Shown here piece after piece: positions 41,210 through 52,660 of a stretch of 64,000 nucleotides of DNA (positions are counted from its first letter, which is position 1; every line of letters starts with the position of its first letter). The DNA comes from Syngnathus acus (Eukaryota; Chordata; Actinopteri; Syngnathiformes; Syngnathidae). Where the stretch lies: assembly GCF_901709675.1 (NCBI RefSeq), contig NC_051098.1, positions 12,243,918-12,307,917 of the forward strand, given 5' to 3'. Under the pieces are notes generated by a model. That model saw nothing but the letters and a program-made list of their open reading frames with translations. It was not told the DNA's origin and did no database searches. The translations under genes were made by a program, and so were the position numbers.

Positions 41210-44200
41210 CTTGCGCTGGAAAAGTAGAGCATATAATAAATGCAATCAACTGCTCAGAACTCCTTTCAAACCCAAAATACTTCTCGGAAACCCTGCTTTT
41301 GTGTCACGGCTTTGGATGTGTGAACTTTGATCTCCATTTTGCAACCAAAAATAGGGACACTGCTCGGAAGCTGCACTGAGCTTATTCAGACATTAGACAT
41401 TGCCAACAATCGAACAGATAAATCCACAATGCGCCTTGGGTAGTTGGAATCAACGACAAGAAACACGACTATGCGAAGTCGTGCACACAAGGAGCAAGTA
41501 TGGAGGGAGGCCGGTTGTCGATGCGATACGTACCTCGGAAGCTCCAGAGCGCCATCCCAGGCGTGCGCCCTCCATCGCCGACTTTATGCGAACGTGAAGC
41601 TCCCCGGGGTGAGATTCAAACTCAAGCTGGTGTTGACGTCACCCTTGACGACAAGAGCATCAGTGCAATTTGAGCACTTTTTTTTTTTCCCCATGTACTT
41701 CTTTTTCACCAAAGTATCCTTTGAAAAGACCAAGGTCACAAAAGTAGCATCATTGACTTGTCCCTCGGTGTTAAATTGGACTCAATCTTGATTCTGGTCT
41801 TCAAGTTGGGCCTTTTTTCTCTTTATCCATTCAAGTGCTTAGTCATCTGAGAGTAAACGGTATTTACAGGAAAAGCTCACCAAGAGTTACAATTCAGACA
41901 GAACTAATAGAATCATTAAATTACGAATACAGGACAAGAGCAAAAAAAAAAAAAGCACTGAAGGCATTTTGGCTCACAAGGGAAAGGCTGAAATCGTCCT
42001 AATCATTTGATAATCCCAGCAGTGCAGATGAGACAAACTCTTTTTTTTTTTTAATTCAATTAGACGCCTTAATATCCCTTGTGGTTAATGCTTCGCTCTC
42101 AGCACGCCTTGAGAGTGTGTGTGGGAGAAGTTTGTTATCGCGGCACCGTCTCCATTGTCATAGCTGGCTGCTGTCACACTTGGAGGATTTCAACCAGCGA
42201 TGTGCAACTTCAATCATTTAATTTTTGATTGTACATTTTTAATGCATAATAAAAGATCCACTAAGCCAACAACAAATAAACAAATATCATTCCAAATCCA
42301 CCCAAAATAATTGGTCCTACTCAACTCAGTGCAAGTGTAACAAAGTCTGCCATCTTGTGGGGAATGGTGATATTACAAAGTAAAACTATAGTTGATAGAA
42401 AAAAAGATTGCCAATTTTTTATATATTTAATTTTATTTCTTTTAACGTGTATTTTTCCCCTCCAAATTACCCATATATTGAATTTGATCCGCTTTTTTTT
42501 ATTTCAAGAAATGTTTGGGTCGATATGTATTTTCTATACTCCAATTTAAGCGTAACACTATGAGCTGCCTCAGGAACACAAACATACAATTGGTGAATGA
42601 AAGAAAACATGCTGCTTCCCCAAGTCCATTATTTGATCACATGTAGCATGTTGTGGTATATTTACAATCTTTATATATAATCCAATACAATCCATATTTA
42701 TTTACTCTACAAATACATAAAACATGAATAATGCTTACACTGGCTAAAATGGCATACAGTAATTCCCCCCAACGCTGAATTTCTTATATATATTTGCAAA
42801 ACCTCTCAATTCTACGGTCGTCGTTGCGTGAGTGAAGTGTAAATCCCGAGAGCCTGTTGAAAGTGTTGCAAAACACAATCTCAGCTGTTTACTGTGTCAC
42901 AAATCTCCCTGGAGATTCATTAAGAGTCGAGCGAGCGCCTGCGGAGACTCGAGACTTTGCATTTCCCGTCAACAGCTCACAAACAAAAGAAGTCATTAAA
43001 CGTAATGAACAGTAAACATTTGGCCAGACGTGCCTCGCAAATCCCGATCGGGGAATTATAAGGCAACATTGTCAGCGACGCCGAAAAACATCACACCAAG
43101 GCCATATTCATTTATTCCTAATCTTAAAAAAGGCACTCTGGGACAAGTAGTCAGTCCAGCGAGGATGGCACAAAATCTCTCTTTCTGTATTCTTTAATAA
43201 GGACTCGCCTTCATTTTCAATTTTATGAATGTTTTGGGCACGAATCTGTAAATACTCACTCGATGCCCCCTCCTCCCATAACCCTTTCAATGTACCGTAT
43301 TGGCCCAAATATAAGACGACTCTGATTATAAAACGACCCCTTCTTTTTTAAGATTCAAGTTTGAAAAAAGACTTTTTGAACACCAAATTTAATTTTGATA
43401 CAGAAAGTAATTACAGTACATCTGAAACAAATGATTATAACAATATATTCGAGAGAAAAAGCATGTTATTTTGCCTCATTCAAATCATGCAAAAACTGTC
43501 TATCCCATCTTAATATCGTAACATTTAAATAAGTAAACTAAAGTGCAATCACATTTGTAAACGAATGTCTTCTGGTTTTTGAAATGTAAATAAACCAATC
43601 TACTGTGATAAAACAACAAAATTGCAATAACTACATTAACCATCTAAGTAAAGTCTAAGTAACTGTCTTGAAACAAATCTGAATCAGGAAAAACATTGCA
43701 ATAAAATAATGCAAACTGCTTTGACCTGGGGAGTTAAGTTCAGCATTCGCTTTGAAGATATCTGGCGCCATCTAGCGCTGTGAATGGGTATAATGTCTAG
43801 ACCCCAAATGTAAGATCACCCCCACTTTTCAGTCTTATTTCAATGCAAAAAACACCGTCTTATATTCGGGCCATTACGGTATAAGAGTTCACGAAACTTC
43901 TACAGTGAGAAAGTTACTTTGAGTCGTTTTTATGGATGTAGTTATAGTTTTCGCTGACAGATGGCAGTAGTGTGCGCAAATCTACATAAATTATCAAAAA
44001 TTAATATCCGAGGAAGATTCCAAATTGCTCAAACGTGGTTGTTTCCCCCAATGAACATGAAAATGGCTGTCCTTGATTTACTCCTTAAATAAGATGGAGT
44101 AATTCAAAAGATTCATGTTGAAACAACACATTGAGAACAATTCTCAAAAGAAATTTCTTGGAAATGGAATACGTGTAGACGGATGGAAGATGCACCTGCA

Positions 44201-44656
44201 CACTTGGAACTGATCGTTTAAGATAAGTACATTTATTCCCCCCTATAAAATGTCTCCAGGCTTTCAGATCACTGGGAGGATTCTTCTTCTGAAGAAGACT
44301 TGAATAAATGTTTGTCCAAGTGGCTCTCTTACTAACGCCGACGGGCACTAAAACAAGTCATTTTCTCACAAAGGCTCAAAAGAATGATTTTGTTTGAATG
44401 TGGCGCCACCTGTTGGCTATTTGTCACAACGCAGTATTTCCCAAACTTTATTGAGGCAATTGAGGAAAGACCAAAATGTCACAGTTCTGTCTTGATACCA
44501 GCTAACATAAATGGCACCAAAACACTACTATATAATAATCTCAATTTAATTACATTACATTATTGACCATACATGATAATTGTAGATTAGAAAGTCACCA
44601 TTGTCGTATTGTAAGATGTTGCAAATAAATGGCAAATTTTCCACCTTTATCAAAAT
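41210..44656. other. Gene-free AT-rich region between odorant receptors
   Basis: No exon or RNA gene is supported. It holds one inverted-repeat element (43293-43881, listed separately) and several A or T homopolymers. No receptor pseudogene is recognisable. Confidence 0.5.
43293..43881. mobile_element. Inverted-repeat DNA transposon with TA flanks (MITE)
   Basis: The left end TACCGTATTGGCCCAAATATAAGACG and the right end CGTCTTATATTCGGGCCATTACGGTA are inverted repeats over 26 bases with two mismatches. Both ends carry TA, as in Tc1/mariner-type target sites. The interior of about 540 bp is AT-rich and non-coding. Confidence 0.75.
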
Positions 44657-45622
44657 CTATGAGCTCGAGGAGCGTAGATTCCTGACACAGGACTTGATCA
44701 TTTTACTCCGAAAAAAGTGCACTATATTGTCCCGGATCTCTTTGGTCCTGATCCCGTAGACGATGGGGTTGAGCGATGGCGGGAAAATCAGAGTGGAGGA
44801 TCCCATGAAGGACCTGAAACTGTCCGGCAGCTGCCTGACCCTGTAGGAGATGATGGTGAACAGCCCCAGGCACTCCAGAAGCAGGAAGACAAAGAGGTGG
44901 GTGGCGCACGTCTGCAGGGCTTTGGCCTTGGTGTCGGATCGCCCGCTCCGAAAGCACGCCAGCAGGATGCGCAGGTACGTGTACAGGATGATGCCGTTGG
45001 CCAGCAGCTGGGTGACGGCCACGAGTAACAGGCCGTAGACTTGGTTGAGGGTGGTGTCGGCGCACACCAGGGCCAGCAGCGTGGGGTGGTCGCAGTAGAT
45101 GTTGTGGACGGCGGAGCGGCAGCGGGGCAGACGCAGCAAGAGCCAGAACAACACGCCGATCAACAGCAAGCAGGCCAGCCAGATGGCGGCGATGATCCTC
45201 ATCACGTGACCGTGCGTCATCACCGCGCCGTACTTGAGCGGCAGGCAGATGGCTACGTAGCGGTCGTACGCCATGGCGGTGAGGATAAAGATGGTGCCCG
45301 CCGCGTAGATGTGGATGAAGAAGGCCTGCGTCACGCACGCCGGGTACCACAAGCGCCCCGAGTCGCTCAGCAACTCCTTGAGGAGCTGCAAGAAGAAGGC
45401 TGACGAGCCCAGCAGGTCGTTGACCGGCATGTTGAGGAGGAACAGGTGCATGGGCTGCCGCAGGTTCTTGCTCAGCACGATGGTGAGGATGAGGAGCAGG
45501 TTGCAGAAAAGGATGACGGTGTAGCTGAGGCTGGCAAAGAGGAAGGTGACCGCCGCCCTTTCGGGGGGGATGCGCAGGTGGTGCCACACCAACACGGACG
45601 ACGTGTTGTACGGGTTCTCCAT
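44657..45622 (-). CDS. Odorant receptor, intronless coding exon
   Basis: One uninterrupted 321-residue frame with seven hydrophobic helices. Motifs are PMHLFLLNMPVNDLLG (TM2), MAYDRYVAICLPLKY (end of TM3), a CDHPTLLALVC loop with conserved Cys, KALQTCATHL (TM6) and SLNPIVYGIRTKEIRD (TM7 and helix 8). An N-glycosylation site (NTS) lies at residues 6-8. The length is normal and nothing is broken. The start at 45622 is the first Met in frame with a good N-terminus. It would couple to olfactory G proteins in sensory neurons; the ligand is unknown. It is most similar within the window to the receptor at 46693-47631. Confidence 0.92.
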   Translation of the reverse strand: MENPYNTSSVLVWHHLRIPPERAAVTFLFASLSYTVILFCNLLLILTIVLSKNLRQPMHLFLLNMPVNDLLGSSAFFLQLLKELLSDSGRLWYPACVTQAFFIHIYAAGTIFILTAMAYDRYVAICLPLKYGAVMTHGHVMRIIAAIWLACLLLIGVLFWLLLRLPRCRSAVHNIYCDHPTLLALVCADTTLNQVYGLLLVAVTQLLANGIILYTYLRILLACFRSGRSDTKAKALQTCATHLFVFLLLECLGLFTIISYRVRQLPDSFRSFMGSSTLIFPPSLNPIVYGIRTKEIRDNIVHFFRSKMIKSCVRNLRSSSS

Positions 45623-46559
45623 CTTGTGGCCAGCGAGCGGACAAAAGTGCTCGCGATCTGTACAAATAATTGTGGGGGGGGGAGGTCAAAGGTCAAGTAC
45701 TCATCTGTCCATCTATATTTTTATTTTTATATCCATCTGTGAAATTGACACAAGACAAATGGATTCAATAATAAAATGCAGAGGCTGGAGCAAATCATGG
45801 TTTACTCAGGTGCTCTTCCTTCGTTTTGCGGCAGTCAGTGCCAGAAACAACTATTAGGTTGGTCCTAAATCTGTGGATGGATGCAAGTTTATACTTACCA
45901 ATGTACGGCCTCAGTATGAGCTAGGATGGTTCAATAGAGCACCCGCGAGGTCATGGCACCGCCGCCGTGCGACCTGAGATGGTCCAGGTGCGAGACGCTG
46001 CTTTTATAGATGCCGCCGGGAGCTGAGTGACAACGGCGAAAACTCTTTGGGGAGCTGCAAGATCTTTGTGACCTCATCGACGCAACAAAAACATAGCGAC
46101 GGGGCAAAGTGCTTTCTCTGGAGGATTTGGATCTGTCTGTCTGATGGATCTGTCTTCTGTCTGTCAGGATCTGATCAAACTCAGTCATAGTGGAGCTTGA
46201 AGTCATCATAGGAAGTAAGTGTGGGGGAGTCAGAAGATTCGTCAAAATAGTTTTAATAAAATAGTCACAATTAATCAAGTAGATTTATTGCCCTCCTCTA
46301 ATCATGTCATAGAATCTGACAAAATATCTGCGACATCCGACATGATGACACACAGCGCAAACAATGACTAAATCACATTTATATCGACAAAAAAAAAAAA
46401 AAAATCATTTATTTTTTATTTATAGTCACAATTGACGGAACAACTGGTCATCGGTACCTGCGACAAACAGAGCGACGTGGCCGCTTCGCTTTGAGTGTCA
46501 CGGCCGCTCGCAACGCCGAGACTGGACATCAAACACCAGTTTTGCAGTTCTGCTTCTTG
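45623..46559. other. Spacer between two odorant receptor genes
   Basis: About 0.9 kb with no coding signal. It must contain the promoter, and possibly a non-coding 5' exon, of the receptor at 44657-45622. A 17-bp A run lies at 46389-46405. Confidence 0.4.
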
Positions 46560-46630
46560 TTAACCCGTTCACTGCCAACCCAGTTCATATCTTTGACGTC
46601 TATAACCGTCAATGGCACTGAATGAGTTAA
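46560..46630. mobile_element. Short TTAA-type palindromic MITE, copy 2
   Basis: Bounded by TTAA on both sides. The left arm is CCCGTTCACTGCCA and the right arm TGGCACTGAATGAG, with the core TTTGACGTCTATAACCGTCAA. It lies between two odorant receptor genes. It is the same family as 18939-19015. Confidence 0.8.
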
Positions 46631-46692
46631 GAGGTTGCATCATGAAAAACGGAGGTCCCCCTGCAAAGCCTGATGTCTTCCACGCGGTCTTT

Positions 46693-47631
46693 CTAGAAGC
46701 CTCTAACTCGGTTTCTCCAAACCCTGAACAGCGTGTTTCGTATTTCGCTGGTGTACAGCCCGTAGACCAGCGGGTTGAGGAGCGGCGAGATGAGAAATAT
46801 CAGCACGCCCATGATCTTCTGCACGTCACGCGGCACGTTCCGGAACCTGTGCGACAAGATGGTGAAGGTGCCCACGATCTCAAAGATGATCAGGATGAGC
46901 AGCTGAGCCACGCACGTGTTGACCGCCTTCTTCTTGGCGTCGCTGTGCCTGGTCACCATGCAGGTGATGAGGATCTTGGTGTAGGAGAAGGCCTGGACGG
47001 ACACGCTGAGGGCCTGCATGACGGCCGTGTTCACCAGCCCCACCACGTCGTTGACGGACGTGTCGCCGCACGTGAGCTTGAGCAGCGAGGGGTTGTCGCA
47101 GAAGACGTTGGCCACCTCTGAGCGGCAGCGCGGCAGTCTGCTCTGCAAGGAGAACAGCAACGTGATCAGGGCGAAGTCCAAGGCCCACACCAGGGTGACC
47201 ACGCCGACCACCACCCTGGGCGTCACCACGGCGCCGTAGCGCAGCGGCATGCAGATGGCCACGTAGCGGTCGAAGGACATGGCGGCCAGGATGAAGAGGA
47301 TGCCGCCGCCGTAGAGGTGCAGCAGGAAGGCCTGCAGCACGCACAACGGGTACGCCATGCGGTTGCTCTCGCTCAGCACGCCCGACAGCACCTTGGGCAG
47401 CATGGCCGTGATGCCCATCAGGTCGTTGAGCGGCAGGCTGAGCAGGATGAAGTAGACGGGCTTGTGCAGGTTGCGGCGTAGCGCGATCACGCCCAGCAGC
47501 GTCGCATTGCACGAGACGCAGAACAGGTAGAGGAGGAGGCCCGCGAAGAAGATGGGGTACTTGGCTCCCGGCGGGATGACAAACGTGTCCAGGCTCACGT
47601 AGGGCGTCAAGCCCAAAGACCCGTTGGACAT
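46693..47631 (-). CDS. Odorant receptor, intronless coding exon
   Basis: One uninterrupted frame of 312 residues. Features are a short N-terminus with an NGS glycosylation site at residues 3-5, KPVYFILLSLPLNDLMG (TM2), MSFDRYVAICMPLRY (end of TM3), KAVNTCVAQL (TM6) and SPLLNPLVYGLYTSEIRN (TM7). Length and motifs are those of a functional receptor. It shares its NDL-G TM2 pattern and the PLRYGAVV/PLKYGAVM loop with the receptor at 44657-45622, so the two probably arose by tandem duplication. The third receptor (40098-41209) is more distant. Confidence 0.92.
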   Translation of the reverse strand: MSNGSLGLTPYVSLDTFVIPPGAKYPIFFAGLLLYLFCVSCNATLLGVIALRRNLHKPVYFILLSLPLNDLMGITAMLPKVLSGVLSESNRMAYPLCVLQAFLLHLYGGGILFILAAMSFDRYVAICMPLRYGAVVTPRVVVGVVTLVWALDFALITLLFSLQSRLPRCRSEVANVFCDNPSLLKLTCGDTSVNDVVGLVNTAVMQALSVSVQAFSYTKILITCMVTRHSDAKKKAVNTCVAQLLILIIFEIVGTFTILSHRFRNVPRDVQKIMGVLIFLISPLLNPLVYGLYTSEIRNTLFRVWRNRVRGF

Positions 47632-47796
47632 TTTGGCGTACGGGAGGAGCGTGAGGAATGGAGGAGCGCCTCCCCGCTTCTCGTGCTTTTAATGCCAACC
47701 ATGAACCAACCGGTGACATCAGCGTCCCACTCGGGGATTATCGGCCTGTTTATGCCAGTATCTATGACATCAGCAGCGGTGGCCAAAGCGCCGTTG

Positions 47797-47856
47797 TTTC
47801 AACGCCTTTGCTTCAACGCCTTTGCTTCAACGCCTCTGCTTCAACGCCTTTGCTTT
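47797..47856. repeat. 14-bp minisatellite
   Basis: Four near-identical copies of CTTCAACGCCTTTG, one with a single T-to-C change. Confidence 0.85.
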
Positions 47857-47929
47857 AGGAAAAGTAACAAAGTACAGACTCTGAATGAAGTTGTGGTCGC
47901 TGGCGGTGGAGTGACACCACCGCTTTGAT

Positions 47930-48078
<149 letters not shown>

Positions 48079-48289
48079 CATCCATCCTTGCATCTTTGCA
48101 TCTTCATCCATCCATCCATCCATCCATCCATCCATCCATCCTTGCATCTCCATCCATCCATCCATCCATCCATCCTTGCATCTCCATCCATCCATCCATC
48201 CATCCATCCATCCATCCATCCATCCATCCATCCATCCATCCATCCATCCATCCATCCATCCATCCATCCATCCATCCATCCATCCATCA
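48079..48289. repeat. (CATC)n microsatellite, interrupted
   Basis: Three CATC/ATCC arrays separated by CTTGCATCTCCAT-type interruptions. The last array is about 100 bp and perfect. It abuts the CTAT array. Confidence 0.97.
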
Positions 48290-48402
48290 TTTCAATGGAT
48301 TCTCTGATTTGTTAATCCGTCACAGGGTAGCGCTGAGTACTGGCAAGAACCCAAAGTGTCGGTCGCAGCCTTCACGAGGACTCGACGCCTTGAAATAAAG
48401 CT

Positions 48403-48457
48403 GGTACCGGTACTCGGATGGCACCGGTACTCAGTTGGCACCGGTACTCAGTTGGCG
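48403..48457. repeat. Short tandem repeat with ACCGGTACTC core
   Basis: Three copies of an approximately 19-bp unit (GGCACCGGTACTCAGTT), the first diverged. Non-coding. Confidence 0.8.
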
Positions 48458-49344
48458 CTAAATTGATCTAAACGCCAGTACAGTGACAGGCGATGACGGA
48501 GTAGTCGCATTAGTTGTTTATCTAGTTATCGTTGTTTTCAACTCTGAATTATAGTTGAATGTGGATTGATGGGAAACCACTGTCAACAAAGATTTGCAAA
48601 CTTTCCGATCAGAATGACATCAGCCGGCGGGACTCACGAATGTCAAAACACATTAATGAGTTCCTCTGGGAGCCACGTAAATATTATTGTTAGTGTTATT
48701 AACTGTGGCGTGGTAATTACTCCCCGCAGGCTTCGTCTAATCTCGCGCTAGCTAATGACGATGCTATTTGTTAGCCTAGTGTGTTTAATGACACCCCCAA
48801 GGTGAGCACTTTTGTTTTGTTAACTTTAAACAGAGATAATGTTGGAATTGTGCTCTCGGGTGACACTTAGTATTTTTGTTCTTTGGCAAAGTTAACATGA
48901 AGAAAAACAAATAATTCAAAAACATATACGAAACAAATGGAAGTATTTATATGAATAATTGAAGACTATTATAGATCATAATTCCAATGAACGAAACTAA
49001 CAATGCGAAATGATGCACTTAGTAGCCAAAAAGACAAAAAGTTGCGCCTTTTTGTTTCCATCTGGAGTCATATTTAGCGCTAATTAAATCATTCGAGTGG
49101 CCACAGAGTCCTTGGGAATTATTACACATGGTTAGCGGCCACAATGGGACACTTTGGACCTTTGGAACGGACTAATTGGGTCACCTTTGAGACCCGCTGT
49201 GGACATTACAGATCCTATGTGGTCCCTTTAATTGATTAGCTTGCGAGCGGCTACGCATGTTTAGCGACGCTTTCAAGTTAATGCTAGCATTTAGCTAATT
49301 CTAGCAGTTTGTAGTCCCTCAGAACAAGGAGACTAGGATAGGAT

Positions 49345-49350
49345 TTTATT
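49345..49350 (-). promoter_or_regulatory. Candidate poly(A) signal of chrna10
   Basis: An AATAAA on the minus strand about 142 bp past the chrna10 stop codon. Confidence 0.5.
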
Positions 49351-49491
49351 TTTTTCTCAACAGGGAGGCCAAATCATCAAAATAGGAGAAGAGGTCAACA
49401 TTTGGGCTTTTACATCTGAATCGAACGATGATGTTGTAAAAGTGGGCGGTGCCGCGTGGTATGTTCCCTTCACCATCCACACAGAAATGTG

Positions 49492-52275
49492 TCAGATGGC
49501 TTTGCCCATGATTAGAAGACTCATGAAGAAGACCATGATGAAGAACAACCACATGAAGAAGCGGTCCAGTACCTTGGCCACCTTCTTCCACTCGCCAGTC
49601 TTCTTTTGAGTGGCCCTCTGCTCCCTGTAGCAGTTGGCAATGTACTCCACATTAGCCAAGAGCAGATTCGTCTTGTCACAGGGAGCCTCGCTCACGCCGC
49701 CTTTCCGGCTTCTCCTCATGCCGCTCGAGTCACGGTAGCTGACCGATGCGCCGCTCCCCATCAGCCCATCTCGGTCTTCGCTTTCCTCCGCGCTCAGGGG
49801 GAAAAGCGCCTCCGTCGCGCAGGTCCGATCCGCCAAGCCATTCATGCTACGCTTTGTCACCAGCCGAGGTTCCCGCTTCTCCGACCGGGAAGACATGCAG
49901 TTGTCCCCGACCTCGTAAACAAAACACATTCTAGCCATGTACTGCAGAATGACCTTCTTGGCCCACTTGGGGACGGGCTTGGCGTCCGGGCCGCAGTGGT
50001 GAATGTTCATGATGAAGATGGTCAAGGCGGTGGAGGCCGTGATCATGGTCATGGTGGCAATGTAGTACTTTCCTGTTGGTGAGAGGCAAAACATCTCATT
50101 TCACTTAGCTTAGCAGGCTACAGAAGCGTAAACCCGAACTCAGAGGTCCCGGAAGTAATAACCTTGCCTAATCCCTACCGATGAGCGGGACATTCTCCGA
50201 CGGTGGCATAATCTCGGCGACCAGCAGTTGAAAAACGGTCAGCGCCAGCATCACCGTGACGCCCAAAGACACTTTCTCTCCAGAGTCTGCGGGCAGGTAG
50301 AAGCCCAGCGGAGCCAGGAAGGAGATCATCACGCACGGTATCAGCAGGTTGAAGACGTAGAAGGACGCCCTCCTCTTGAGTTTCAGCGTGTAGGTGACGT
50401 CGGGGTAAGGTTCGGCGCAGCAGCCGTACAAAACGATGTTCCTTTTGGCCGGCATACCCAGGACTTCCCACTCCACGTTGTCCACCAGGTCGGCCAGGTC
50501 GGCGCTCTCCATGGCGTTCACGATGTCCAGCTGGTTGCCGTTGTAGGTCCATGAGCCGTAGGTGAACCTGCACTGCTGCGCATCAAAGGGAAAGAAGGAC
50601 ACGTCCACCTTGCAGGAGCTTTTGGTGATTGCCGGCGAATCCCACATGATCTGGCCGTCGTGGCGGATCACCACGTTGGTGTCCATGGAGCCCGTGAAGT
50701 GGTCGTCGGCACTGCGGGTCACAAAAACACTCTTTGAGCTCAATTTCCAGTGACATCTTGGTTTAAAATAAGACCTTCTTAACTCATTCACTGCCAACCC
50801 AGTTCATATTTTTGACGTCAATAACCGACAAGAGATTAGACGTGTCAAAATAAGATGATCCAAGGAATGGCCCCAAACATTGTCATCCAAGACAAGTTTA
50901 ATAAAGATGATAGTTGTGTCTTTTGCATCACGACCTACTTGTTATATAGGACTATATCGGGCCTCCATACATAACTGCTCGGTATACGGATGGTATCCAG
51001 GCCATCGTAGTCGTCCTTACTCCATTGGAGATGCGCGTCCAGCCACACTTGTCGTATCCACAAGTAGGCTGTCAAGATTTGGTTTCGCTCATCCTGGAAA
51101 AGAGACATTGTTAGTTAAACTTTGACACCAATTGTAGGAAAATGTTGCCAAAGCCAAACAGAGTTGGTGAAATAAGAAATGTTTTACCATGTCGATGATG
51201 TGCGAGAGCGTGACCTGCAGGGTAACGTTCAGAATGGCGTCCGTGTCCTCCACCGGCCTCAGAGCGCTCGTGTAGTTGTCAAACAGATTGTTGAGGAGCT
51301 TCTGGGCAAATCTGCTGTGGGCGCATTGTGAGACTGTGGACGAAAACACGCCACCATTTTGGTGTTGGCGCTCCTTTTCATGTTTTATTTGGTTCCATTT
51401 TTATGTCTCATTTAGTTATGTAACAACAGCTAGCTATAGTTAGCATGTCCAAGTGGAGTCGTTGCTGCTATTAACTGCTAGCCGCTGATTGGTTAAGGTT
51501 CCTCGCCGTTTGGACTTTGCCCTGTTTTACTTGCATAACACTATCGAAGAAGTCCAAAGTGCTAAAATTGGTAACTTAGATCTGATTCTGGTTATTCTGC
51601 ACTGTTTGGAACAGATCACTTTGGACTTTTTTTTCTTCTTTTCCTGTCACACTATTTGTACTGTAACTGCTCAGTGTTTGCTGCAGTTAAGTGAATCGGG
51701 TGGTTCAGCCGTGGCAGATGGTGGACCGAGGCCTCATCGGGATGGATTGTCCCTCACCGTGATGCCTTCGCAAGGAAAGCCTGACCCAAATCCGCTATTG
51801 AAACCTGCGCACGCTTCCTCCATCCCTTGTGCATGTAAGTGTAAAATGTTTGACACACACACACACACACGCATATACACACACATGCACGCGAGGGATT
51901 ACGATTGAGGTGAAATCCCAAACATCTGGATGCCTGCCGCAAGACCGTTTTGCATGGAAGCAAACCAGCATCCATAAAGAATAAAATGTACGTGAAGCAG
52001 ACATTTCATTAGAAAGTTTGCATGCTTTTCTAATGAAATGTCTGCTTTGTCCTTGTTTCAACCAACAGCTCTGATTTTTAAAAAAAATTGTGTGTGGACA
52101 TAAAAATTGAATTCAATCAAGAAACTTCTTTTGATAGTTTATACCAAGAAAATATATTGACAATGGCCCTTTTTAAACCCCGCCCCGCACGCACAAACGC
52201 AAAAGCAAGCTTACCTGGCAATACAGAGACGCAAACAAACAAGCACAATAAACTTTGCATTTCGGATTGTTTCAT
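49492..52275 (-). CDS. chrna10: Neuronal nicotinic acetylcholine receptor, alpha-9/10 type
   Basis: Five minus-strand exons: 52215-52275, 51188-51333, 50939-51093, 50179-50711 and 49492-50072. Phases agree; 491 residues. The first exon is a 20-residue signal peptide rich in Leu, Cys and Val. The extracellular domain opens [20 protein letters not shown] and contains the Cys-loop C154-C168, which has the expected 13 residues between. It also has the vicinal cysteine pair C218-C219 that defines alpha subunits. TM1 starts near 238. TM2 contains [22 protein letters not shown]3 and TM4 follow a cytoplasmic loop of roughly 135 residues. The protein is an acetylcholine-gated cation channel subunit of hair-cell efferent synapses. 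[13 protein letters not shown] and [13 protein letters not shown] fit alpha-10 better than alpha-9, and the pgap2-stim1 neighbourhood matches human CHRNA10. An alpha-9 assignment cannot be excluded. Confidence 0.88.
50779..50835. mobile_element. Short TTAA-type MITE, copy 3 (degraded)
   Basis: Begins TTAACTCATTCACTGCCAACC, shares CCCAGTTCATATTTTTGACGTC with copy 2, and has lost its right arm. It lies in intron 3 of chrna10. Confidence 0.65.
51995..52047. repeat. Perfect 21-bp hairpin
   Basis: The left arm 51995-52015 (AAGCAGACATTTCATTAGAAA) and the right arm 52027-52047 are exact reverse complements, with an 11-base spacer. It lies in the first intron of chrna10. Confidence 0.85.
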
Positions 52276-52539
52276 GCTGTCAAAAGTGGTCTACCCCAAA
52301 TCCACGATCATTTGAACTGTTCCATACAGACAATAAAAAGACAATAAGAAAAAAATAATAATAATTCACACGCACAGCGGTGCATTGGGCTACGCTTGTG
52401 TGCGTTTGTTTGCGGACCCGCACATCCCGGTAGGGCGGGGACTCTGACCGACGACGTCATCACCATCACGTCTGATGTTAACTTCAGCACCACGGAGAGC
52501 TCCCTCGCCCCGCCCACCAATTTAAGACATTATTAATCG

Positions 52540-52660
52540 ATCATGTAACGCGCGATCCGGTGTTTTGTGCGCGCGTGCACGTCGATCGTTTGGCGCCCAG
52601 GCTCGCCCGCGCTGCAGCAGGGCGGCTCCTCCTCATCATCATCTCCGACGACGACAGGTC
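52540..52660. promoter_or_regulatory. CpG-rich region, possible shared promoter and first exon
   Basis: The stretch is dense in CpG (GCGCGCGTGCACGTCGATCG, CGCCCGCGCTGCAGC). It lies about 0.3 kb upstream of the chrna10 start and ends in a possible donor (GACGACGACAG/GTCAGG). It could be a bidirectional promoter for chrna10 (-) and pgap2 (+), with a non-coding pgap2 exon. Splicing to 55523 is inference only. Confidence 0.35.

Noticed and set aside
44703-47719. Long second-frame minus-strand open frames overlapping two odorant receptors
   Set aside because: They are rich in His, Arg, Pro and Ala because of the high GC at third positions in the receptor genes. The true frames show complete seven-helix receptors.
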